This document shows, piece after piece, positions 51,489 through 64,000 of a stretch of 64,000 nucleotides of DNA. The notes under the pieces were generated by a model. The model did no database searches. It was not told where the DNA came from and saw only the letters and a list, made by a program, of their open reading frames with translations. The position numbers and the translations under genes were made by a program. How positions within the stretch are numbered: position 1 is the stretch's first letter; every line of letters starts with the position of its first letter. The DNA is taken from positions 10,139,226 through 10,203,225 of the forward strand of contig NC_087074.1 of NCBI RefSeq assembly GCF_026151205.1, in the 5' to 3' direction. The DNA is from Bolinopsis microptera (lineage: Eukaryota; Ctenophora; Tentaculata; Lobata; Bolinopsidae).

Positions 51489-54226
51489 CTAATTCTTCAT
51501 CTTTATTTCTTTATCTGGACATTCACACACATAAGGTCGTTCGTGGTGAACGAAGGAGTCGTCCCATTTACCGTTTGTTCTCCTGATACCCACACAATCC
51601 TGACCTGTGAGAGGGGGCAGAGTTTAGCGAGGGGCTGAGTTTAGTCAGTTCGGATCACAAGATTTCACTTGTCAGCTTTTAAAGTGTAAATGTGACGGAT
51701 TCAGTTTGCATGGCCCTTATACTTATAGTTAAGATAATGTTAAGAATAGACCTGCAAGATGTTTGTCTCCCTTAGTCCAGTTGTCAGGTTGACTGTACTC
51801 CCAGTTGAACCAGCTGACCAGTTCCCCTGTCCTGATCTCTCTCCACTCTCCTTCCACTGCTGTGTCGTGTCCACCTATCCATACCTGACAAGTGGCAAGT
51901 AAAACAATGTAGAATGTATTTACACTTTACAGTGTACATAATACTCTACGATACCAAAATGTTCTCTTAGGATTTGAATAGGAAAGAGTTATAGATTTGG
52001 GGATTGAAATTAAGATTTGCTCCAGCATATTGATTATTGAAGATAATGTGGTTTACTTTCTATACCGATATTTTTTTCTGATAATAATAATAAACAACGA
52101 TATGTAGAAATAGGTTGAGTCAAGCAACTGTTTACATATATGTACATTGAACAGTATATCATATTAAGTCAGGTTGACACTCGTTGTTTTCTTCATCAAT
52201 ATTTCTGCAGGAGAGGCAACAGTGACGGAACGGTTAATTTCTCAGTCTCACTTCAAGTTCTATCACGACGGGAAAACGTGCAACTCTACAGTGTGACTGT
52301 GTGACATTCAACCGAGGACACAGTATTTGTAAAACAAGAGACATTGACATGAACAATTTGGCTTTGTTGCTGGCGATTTTTTGATCGTTTTAAAGCCTTT
52401 TAGTTTAATACGATTAACAAATCGTTTACTATTTTGTAAGTTTTAATCCTCTTATTTAGTAAATAGCATCTACGTGTTATACATTAGATTTAGGATCATT
52501 TGTACTAATTGCAGATTGCAGACCATCTTATTCAGTTTAAAACTTTTTGAAACTTGACAGTGATACACTTATGATTACACGTTTACGTAAATAATAATGT
52601 TACCAATTACACTTATATTAACGTTTATAATTGGGTTGCTAATTACGTTCATAACAGCATGCTGTCAATTCTTGTTTTTACCCGTTGTGTGTTAAGTAAA
52701 AACAAAATATTTGATCGTAAAGTTCAAACGGGTATGATGCTGAATATCGTAGTTTGAAGATGTGAAATTTATTTCAAAACGTTTTCTAACCCAATTTTCG
52801 TGAGCATATTTCCTAGCATTAGGGTGAGAGGTAAAGGAAGCCTGGATATCTTGAAGTATTTTCGCGTTCTCTGTGGGGTTCTGTGGGAAGGCTATCCGCA
52901 TTCCCATGTCTTTGCAGGACTGGACCGCAGCGGTCCAGTTCTTAAACTCCCAGGTAGCTCCATACAGTACAGCTCCCAACCCGTACACATCTGAGACAGG
53001 GAGGTCTTATTAACCATCAACATTAACTTTTGTTAACGGTGATTTATAATTACATTGAATTGAAGCTTGTTTTGGACACGGTTAGCCTCAAAGAGGAGAA
53101 TGTTAATTAATAATTAATTAATTAGCTAATTATGTGCAATTCGAATACGAAGATGCTAATTTGTGTCAGTTATTACCTTCACAAGTTTCGTCTGAGACAT
53201 GAATGTCTACATCCATATTCTCCTGTTTGCTCGAACAGCAGTCCTTAACCACGCATCTGGGTAATTAAAAAACGGTTTACGATTAAGAACTAAACTTAAA
53301 CTGTCACACACAATACTTCGGCCTGTTTGGTCGAATACTTGCAACTTCAAGAACGATTGTTACAATGACCAACCTGTAGGTGTCGATGTCATCTTCAGTA
53401 ACTTTTTCTATGTACAGGGTAGATTTGCCCACTGCTACCGGCCCCATGTTCTTCCCTTTCTCCTCTGACAAAATGAGACTGCGTTAGTTTGTGTAGTCGT
53501 CAGATATCCGACCTTAAAAGCTTAAATAAAATCATTGTTTAAAGACTTATGAGTTGAAAGTTGTTTGTTGAAAGTTGAAAGTTAAAGAGAGGGTTCTACC
53601 GTATCCTGGTCCGAGTCCCTTGATCCAGTAAACGTAAGGGTCTGACATGCCGTGCCCATGTGCTGCACAAAGTATTGAAACCTGGGGTCACGTGTGGGGG
53701 TCACGTGTGGGGGTCACGTGTGCATTGTGAGTTATGAACTTCAATAATTATAAATCAATTTTAAGTTTGCAGACTAATAGTAATTGCAGTGCAATTTCAT
53801 CGGTCAAATTTGTATTAGCAGGAAATTGCTCAGATCATACCGTGATTGTTGTGGTCAGTTATCAATAATTAATCATAATTAATGTATAACTCGTGATATA
53901 ACGGTATTTCTAATATTCTTACCCGATCTCCGAGGTTGACTTTCAGCTCTTTTGGAGGACGTTTCAGTATTTCGATAGTTCCTTTATACAGTGAACAGTA
54001 CCCTTTCAAACCGGCAAAACCTGTGATGAACAAGAAACTATGAACGCACTTATATGTACTCTTTCTAATGTGTAAGAGCAGTATGTAAATGCAGTAAATC
54101 TAACTTCATCGATATTCTGAATGAGAACGATTATATCTCACTTCTTTAAGGTATTTTGTTTGAAATCCTTATAATATGAAAGAGCAAACCTGTTCCAATC
54201 AGTGATAAAAAGAAGAGAACCAACAT
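51489..54226 (-). CDS. Secreted Ig + C-type lectin domain protein, 278 aa, 8 exons
   Basis: Exons, first to last: 54190-54226, 53923-54020, 53600-53681, 53374-53464, 53177-53256, 52791-52990, 51752-51884, 51489-51604; all phases join. Residues 1-15 are a signal peptide (MLVLFFLSLIG). An Ig domain follows with VSILCAAHG, a tryptophan in YVYWIKG, and STLYIEKVTEDDIDTYRC. Then comes a short Cys-rich link (CVVKDCCSS) and a C-type lectin domain: AVLYGATWEFKNWTAAVQSC, VWIGGHD, SWFNWEYSQPDNW, GKWDDSFV, PYVCEC. There is a QPD triplet where Ca2+-binding lectins have QPD or EPN, so galactose-type binding is possible. No TM helix follows, so it is probably secreted. An acceptor AG lies 19 bases upstream of the ATG, so an upstream exon cannot be excluded. 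Confidence 0.85.
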
Positions 54227-55204
54227 GGCCAATCTCAGCAGCTCCCTGAGGTCTGAGATAAGACAAGTTCAGAGATAAGAGAATGAAGTCAACAATTCAA
54301 TCGTCAAATACAGTATGAGTTCCGATTTTACGGGCGTGGTATTTTTACCTCATCAAACTTCTGGCCGATGAGATTATGAGATTTCTTCATCGGATTCTCG
54401 ACCATTAGTTGGTTCACCTGACCGTCGCTTTTGGTCACGTGATGTTGATTCTTTTACTTCGCATATTAGTTGGAACGTTAATGAAAGGTTCAATGAGGTC
54501 GACCTTATCCCCACGTTGTTTTTATTCTTTGATCTTCGGATCTTGCCAGCGTTTCACTTAGTATAGGCTTATAGGTCTAGAGGAGGCCAATCTCAGGGGC
54601 TAATTCATGGGTGGGACGGTCCTTCATCAATGGGATTATTGGATTTCCCACACGAAAGAAGTTATGTATTTATATCCTTTGTCAACAGACTGGAATATGA
54701 ACCATCAGCCAGAATTAGAATTCGAATACGCGACCTTGATCCTTATATTCAATGTGACACCACAACTCGATTATAATCATTAAACTACCGAAGATAAGAG
54801 TAACGTAGGACAGCGTATCATTATTTGGATTTATACAAACATGTCTAGATAACTCCTATCCCAGGATCTACACACTATCTGAGTTTAAAACTCAGGGTTT
54901 ATTAAGTTTAGAAATAAGTTCGAATTGAATTAATGAGAGAATCAATGAAAACTCATCTTCATCTATAAAAGTAATTTTCACTGAAAGATTCCCAATATTC
55001 GCTATGATGCACTTATCAAAAGCACAAAACTGTTCGCAAATCACAATGCAGGCATTCAAGTATTATATATTCTCACAAACTTCGAAACTAACAAAATTTA
55101 ATTTTCATAAATCTGTCGATCTTTTCCGTTTAACTACTCAAATCTTTCCTAAAACTTCGCCAGTCTTCTCTAAATCAACTAAATTTGCCTCTCCAGGTGA
55201 ACCT
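54227..55204. other. Spacer between the lectin gene and the VWC gene
   Basis: About 980 bp, no ORF or repeat recognised. Confidence 0.45.
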
Positions 55205-56119
55205 CTACAATCTCAGATCCGCATCACTTATCTCTTCTAATTCTTTTGCTATTCTTGCTGCGTTCTCCTCTGCTGCCTGTTTCTCGCACAACTGAACATA
55301 AAAGAATTATATAACTGATCAGTTTGGTTTATTAGAGAAAAGTTGTGTTTAAATTAATCTGGAAAAATTGCGCTTAAATTATTTAACACAGAGGCCAATT
55401 AAACTGGACAATCTGAATAGAGTTAATGAGTAAATTATGAATGTTTTAAAGACATTTTTCAAAGATTTTCTCTATATTATCTAACTAAACACCTCAGTTT
55501 CTTTAGTACAGGAGACAATCCCGTCATAACACTCGCAAGTTTTACAGCCGTCAAGGAAGAATCCCTTATGGGGATAGTACATGGTAGGACTTCCGTACTT
55601 GCACGTTGAACAGATCTGGACACATAAGTGTTGATTAGATGATTTGTTAATTGGTTAATTGAGCGATTAGTTTCCTGGTAGTGTTGAAATTTAACCACGT
55701 AGTGACACAGTGGTACCTCATATGGATTTCTGGCCCTAACAAAACCAAAAAGTGGAAGTGAAAGATTTTGCATATTCTAATCTAGCAAGAATCGTTCTTC
55801 ATTGACTAATTTAACAATTTTAGTGTTATCGGCAATGGAAAAGATAATTTTTAAGGAGAAAGTTGTGATAGGTACTTATTTTTATCAATAATCGCAATAA
55901 ATCCACAAAGTGCTATTTTTCGTAAATTAATCAAAAAATACTTACGTCTGGACCGCAAATCACTGTAGAAGCCTGTAAGCACGTGCAGCGCGCGCAGTTG
56001 TTGGGCCAACTTTCCTGGAACTTGTAGGTCTCGCCATGGTACTTGCAGTCTGGGTGTTCTTCTTGAGCCACAGCCGTGGTTAGCACGGCTAAGGTCGTGA
56101 ATAGGAGTACTAACTTCAT
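55205..56119 (-). CDS. Small secreted VWC-type cysteine-rich protein, 127 aa, 3 exons
   Basis: Exons: 55946-56119, 55493-55615, 55205-55291, all phase 0. The signal peptide is MKLVLLFTTLAVLTTAVAQ. A VWC-like module follows: CKYHGETYKFQESWPNNCAR-C-x-C, with ICGPDIC. A second, related half comes next: CKYGSPTMYYPHKGFF, then DGCKTCECYDGIVSC. The tail is helical and charged (EKQAAEENAARIAKELEE). Secreted VWC proteins often bind BMP-type ligands, but nothing here shows a partner. A 10-bp minisatellite lies immediately upstream of the ATG. Confidence 0.75.
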
Positions 56120-56127
56120 GGCTATAA

Positions 56128-56400
56128 GTTACTAATCGTTACTAATCGTTACTAATCGTTACTAATCGTTACTAATCGTTACTAATCGTTACTAATCGTT
56201 ACTAATCGTTACTAATCGTTACTAATCGTTACTAATCGTTACTAATCGTTACTAATCGTACTTAATCGTTACTAATCGTTACTAATCGTTACTAATCGTT
56301 ACTAATCGTTACTAATCGTTACTAATCGTTACTAATCGTTACTAATCGTTACTAATCGTCACTAATCGTTACTAATCGTTACTAATCGTTACTAATTGTT
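56128..56400. repeat. 10-bp minisatellite at the 5' edge of the VWC gene
   Basis: About 27 copies of actaatcgtt with a handful of variants. It begins 8-12 bp upstream of the start codon, so it is the 5'UTR and/or promoter unless an upstream intron is present. Confidence 0.95.
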
Positions 56401-59923
<3,523 letters not shown>

Positions 59924-60457
59924 AAAGGAGCTTGTGTCATTAATTTAACTTCGGTTGGAAGTTTAGAGATTGCAGTATTCATCATTATTCACTGTTTGAA
60001 AATGAAATTCGTAATGATATATTTTAGAATCTATGCAGATTTCAGGGACAACGGAAATAACGTTTGATACAATTGAAAGAGATTTTCTTAGATTTTTTAT
60101 ATAATTTATCAAAATTGATATAAACTAAAGAAATCCACCAACTCCATAAAAACCTTAATTCAATTTTACTTTGTCACTAACATCATTATAATAATTAAAA
60201 TTCTTTCATATCAAGTCTCAGATAAAAAAAAAACTTTATGCCATGTCTATAATATGGGGACAAACCTTATTAACCAATATGATTAAAAATTATTAACCAA
60301 TATGATGCAAAATGCAAACCTTACAACCTGTTATACCGAGTATTTTATAGATAATCAAGTTTGTATAATACTGGAAATAAAGCTCTGAAAATAGGACCCT
60401 TAACATTAAATCAGTGTTTCTTTTTCTGTCCAAGTTAAAGCAACTTCCAACATGTTC

Positions 60458-61670
60458 TTACAAGAGGGTATAGAGGGTGGCAAGGAGGGGTACGAGGAAT
60501 GCGGTGAGAGTTGAAGCAGAGGACATCTTGTTACACTCAGCAGTCGTACATTCCGCGCATTTCTTAGCTTTAAGGTCTTCAGCTGTGCATGGTCCACATC
60601 CACTTTGATTAACTTTGAAGGTCTTATCGGCAGATTCTCCAGGCATGTGGCATTTGATGGCAGTATCTTTGAGTCTTTTGCAGGTAACTGCTGTCTCCTT
60701 CATCACCTGTTTATCGTCCTTGACCTCGTAGTCGTAGCACTTAAAGTCTGCAGCTGTCTCTGCGGTCTTTTGGCAGGCAGTCTTTGAGTTTCCATCGCAG
60801 TCTTGGCAGTTGGCATTATTGGTATCACAAGCTCCACATCCGTAGGTCTGGCCGGTTGCCAATCCGGTGTATTCAATGAACTTTGGTTGATGGCACTTGG
60901 CGGCTGGAGCTTTTCCAGATTCTGTTGCACAAACTGTAGGAGCAGCAGCACCATCTGATCCTTGGATGCACATGATTGGTGGTCTGTTGCACTCAGCTGT
61001 GTCGCACTCTACACACGTCTTTGCTGTCTTGTCCGCAGCACTGCATGGACCACATCCCTTGTTCGCCAACTTGTAAGTTTTGTCGGAAGATGGTCCTGGC
61101 ATGTTGCACATGATAGTAGTGGCTTTGAGTCTTTGGCAGGTGGTTGATTCTTTCTTGGGTGTGAGCTTAGTTGCATCTTCCAGCAGTTCATAGTCGTGAC
61201 ACTTGAACTCTACACCTGTTTCTTTCTTTATGTTACAGGCAGCAACTGTTGTTCCGGTACAGGCTTCACAAGTGGCATCCGTGTTAGCGACACATTCCCC
61301 ACAACCATAAGTCACACCTGCTGACATCCCTGTGTACTGAACAAACTTAGGCCTGAAAGAAATTATTTTGTTAAGTTATAGAATAAATTGTGGCAAGATT
61401 CTAAAGCACTCTTTTGGTCTTGCTATTAGTATACAAATATTGGTATATAAAACAAATATTGGCATATAATAAATATTGGTATATAACAAAACATCGAAAA
61501 TTCAAAGTTTTCGTCCGAACAAAGTTCACTTACTGGTGGCATTTAATGTCATTTGCGCCACAATCTTTAGGAGTCGTATCCGTCCCGTCACCCTGTACAC
61601 ATTTTATAATAGCATCACTCTGATGAACTGCCACCAACACCAAGCAAAGCGTAACAAGGGCCACCTTCAT
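60458..61670 (-). CDS. Secreted/GPI-anchored protein with four Ly6/uPAR-like domains, 343 aa
   Basis: Two exons: 61534-61670 and 60458-61352. The signal peptide is MKVALVTLCLVLVAVHQSDA. Two tandem halves of about 150 residues each contain two Ly6/uPAR-like (three-finger) cysteine patterns, at about residues 22-86, 95-168, 173-240 and 249-320. Domains 2 and 4 end CGPC...CVEC..AECN and CGPC...CAEC..AECN; domain 1 ends CEAC..AACN; domain 3 ends CQDC..TACQ, so the near-invariant Asn is Gln there. The last 19 residues (SASTLTAFLVPLLATLYTLL) are a GPI-type hydrophobic tail after small residues. Likely a cell-surface protein; ligand unknown. The paired halves suggest internal duplication of a two-domain unit. 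Confidence 0.8.
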
Positions 61671-62864
61671 TTTTAGCTTAAAGTAAGTGCTTTATATTTT
61701 TAGTTCAGCTTAAATGTACGAATAAGTGTTAATAGAACAGAAATCACGTTTAAAATCTGAATATAAGTTAAATGAGACTTGGACACGAACAAATAAGAAC
61801 AGACAGCATGTAGGTTTAGATAATAGTTCAATATTACTGTTTAAGTATTGTGATGTTACAAGAAAATAGTAGGACACTGGTAAAGTTGAGAGACTTTTCT
61901 AGTTAGCACCACAGCCAAAAGGTCTATGCAATACAAGTGCCTTGAAACGTTGCACTACATCAATTTATAAGAAGGAAATAAGATCATGGGAATGATTAAT
62001 GATAGCTTGACAGTTATAGCGAATAAAGCAACAGTTATAACTCCCAATCAAAGGTCGAAAATACCGAGTGCAAAATAAAAATAGCACTACCCTGCTTTGC
62101 TGCCACATTGCTGCCACAGTTTATAAATTTATAATTGTGTCCTAATATATGAAAGAAAATAGCTTGTAGACGTTACAATAACTGCGTTACTTTTCAGAGT
62201 TCACGTGGCGTGTTGCATGGATAATGTAAATATTTATTCAGTCCATGTAAAATGGATACAACCAGGATGATGAACATCCCTGAGCTGAATAAATACTATC
62301 ATGTCTCTACTCTCTAGCTCAGAGTTGGACAAAATCAAATACCATCGTGTAGTACTATGTAGTATGTAAAGATCAGTGTGTTTACTTAGCAAGGCAACGA
62401 TAACTTTCGTCTAATATTAATAAATCTAATATGCAATGATACTCTTAGTTCTCAGTTCTGAGCATTTACAGGGTGATAAATTTTGAACGATTTTATTTAC
62501 CAGGCTGAAGTTAAACCGGATACTTTCCTGATTTCGTAAAAGTAAAAACCTTCGTAAACATACATGTTTTATCGAGACCTCCTGACGCCTCTCCCTTAGA
62601 CCAAGAGTCAAAATGTTACAGCTATTCAGCACAGTGCGCACGAATCAATTATCCATTTATTTATTTTGGACAACTTTAAAACATAATTTTGATTTCAATT
62701 AAACAAAATTATAAATAATTGAATAAATATGAAAAATATTTACTAACCTTTAAGAATAATGTGGGTCCCTCAGCTTAGAAACAGGGCATGTAGATGCTAG
62801 ATACAGGGAATACAACTAAAATAGAAGAGTGACAGAGTTCTACAGCTCGTTAGCAGACTCTATC
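61671..62864. other. Divergent spacer between the Ly6/uPAR gene and the BTB gene
   Basis: About 1.2 kb, AT-rich, no ORF or repeat recognised; presumably holds both promoters. Confidence 0.45.
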
Positions 62865-63813
62865 ATGGAGCTTGTCAATTCTACTGTTGTAATGTACTCG
62901 GAGGAACATGGCACCAAGGTTTGTAGTTCAAATAACATCAGGTATTTTGCGCTCCTACTAAAACGCTCACCCAAATTTTAAGAAAATTCTTGTGAAAAGG
63001 CCCTTTGGGTATGAAATTGATCTACATTTTTGGACGCTGATTCCGAATCACCCCCCATGACGTAAGGTAAAATGCTTCCCTGGAGAGTTATGGGCAAAAA
63101 ACCGTTTTGGTCACGTGACAGGCTAGTAAAACATGGATTCGATTGTTTAGGGCTCAGGTTAGGGTTAAGGTTGTGATAAGGGTTATGGATAGCTTCGGGC
63201 CGGGTTATAGTTATAGGGTTAGGGTACTACAAATTTGAGGTTTCAAATAATTAACCTCGACTCACGACTGTTAGTTGTTCGAAGACACTCTAAATCTACT
63301 GTTAATTGATATTTAACATTTAATCAATGTACCGTTTTATCAGATGTTGAAGCACCTCCGTCAGCTGTGGGATGACGAGCTGTACTGTGACGTGGTACTG
63401 AAGGTTGGAGACAAACTTATCAAGTCCCACCGGGTGGTGTTGTGTGCTGGCAGCAGGTAACTGTCAATATATTTCAGGGTATATCAGTATATGTGTCTAC
63501 CACTCCACATCAGTCGAGTGAAATGTTGGTCAAAAGTCGCTTGAAAGACTTTTTAACCAACCTTTCGATCAGCCGACACATATACAGCATGCAGGTAATG
63601 AATTGTTGCTTGACTTCACCTTAAAATTACAGTGATATTTGATGATATCTAATTTATCAGGTATAACTTGTCAGGTATTTCTCCACAATGTTGACGTCAG
63701 GATTGCGGGAGAGCAGCCAAGATGACCCGATAGAGATCCAAACTGTTGACCCAAGAGCAGCTGAGCTCCTCATCAAGTACATTTACTGTGGAGAGATCCA
63801 GCTAGATGATCAG
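62865..63813 (+). CDS. BTB/POZ (kelch-like type) protein, N-terminal exons, 3' end off window
   Basis: Exons: 62865-62918, 63344-63456, 63675-63813, in continuous phase. Start Met at 62865; an in-frame TAA lies shortly upstream (62817). The BTB fold reads LRQLWDDELYCDVVLKVGDK, SHRVVLCAGS, then RYFSTMLTSGLRESSQDDPI and ELLIKYIYCGEIQLDDQ, matching the D-V-x-L..H+xVL..S.YF..MF..Y.Y.G pattern of KLHL proteins, which are usually CUL3 substrate adaptors. BACK and kelch repeats would lie beyond 64000. Intron 1 carries a mobile element (62949-63227). Confidence 0.85.
62949..63227. mobile_element. Repeat element with degenerate TTAGGG units, copy 2
   Basis: Inverse of 50811-51176 over most of its length: shared gaaaaggccctttgggt, ttccgaatcac, atgggcaaaaaaccgttttg, gtcacgtgacaggctagtaa, then ttagggtt-type units. 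It lies in intron 1 of the BTB gene. Confidence 0.7.
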
Positions 63814-64000
63814 GTAGGTTTTTTATTTTCATAAAACACATAAACCTTAAAACTGTTAGCATAAATACTTAATCATTCTATCGATACCTATGTTCTGCTT
63901 ATAATTTAACCGATCGCAGCCACAGTTATGTCCAATTAGAATTTAGATGTTAATTTTGGTAATTGGTGATGCTTGGTTAAACACATATCCATAATCACAA

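Overview
The window is animal nuclear DNA: AT-rich, with spliceosomal introns (GT..AG), ribosomal-protein genes of animal type, secreted Ig/C-type-lectin, VWC and Ly6/uPAR proteins, a 7TM receptor and an unusually dense, layered population of mobile elements. An early-branching metazoan such as a cnidarian would fit, but that is a weak inference; no diagnostic marker was seen.

Genes left to right. 44-4313 (+): the last nine exons of COG7 (Golgi tethering), with a small one-TM protein gene lying antisense in one intron (1775-2281). 4694-5591 (+): RPL23A. 5823-7443 (+): RPL5. 17332-19065 (+): an intronless MATE transporter inside an 8.8-kb element. 21704-37899 (-): a complete 17-exon acetoacetyl-CoA synthetase (656 aa by my splice model), whose introns carry a same-strand 7TM receptor gene (31345-32367), retroelement pieces, terminal-inverted-repeat elements and a set of covarying RNA-like repeats. 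51489-54226 (-): a secreted Ig + C-type-lectin protein in 8 exons. 55205-56119 (-): a small secreted VWC-type protein. 60458-61670 (-): a four-domain Ly6/uPAR protein with a GPI-type tail. 62865 to beyond the end (+): the BTB start of a kelch-like gene.

Mobile DNA fills most of the rest. 41388-46090 is a nearly fresh Penelope-like element with an intact 946-aa RT + GIY-YIG ORF, pseudo-LTRs and an internally deleted partner copy. Four elements (A 10569-11050, B 29292-30864, C 36219-36628, D 12252-21038) have G-rich ends and carry reiterations of their own terminal motif; B, C and D have candidate target-site duplications. Three families of very short elements (about 80-230 bp; here named R, S and T) have 8-9 bp target duplications and hairpin-rich interiors. 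LINE C-termini, retroelement fragments and a Merlin-like transposase fragment are also present.

The most interesting locus is element D. It has G-capped inverted ends and a 6-bp candidate target duplication; its TIR holds an inner segment that lies in the same orientation at both ends (flip/flop-like); and its right arm is split by a 3.2-kb cassette made of a Penelope 5'-region relic, an intronless MATE gene and an 808-bp inverted MATE copy. All exon boundaries were read by eye from splice signals, reading phase and remembered family sequence; none was tested by search or transcript data.
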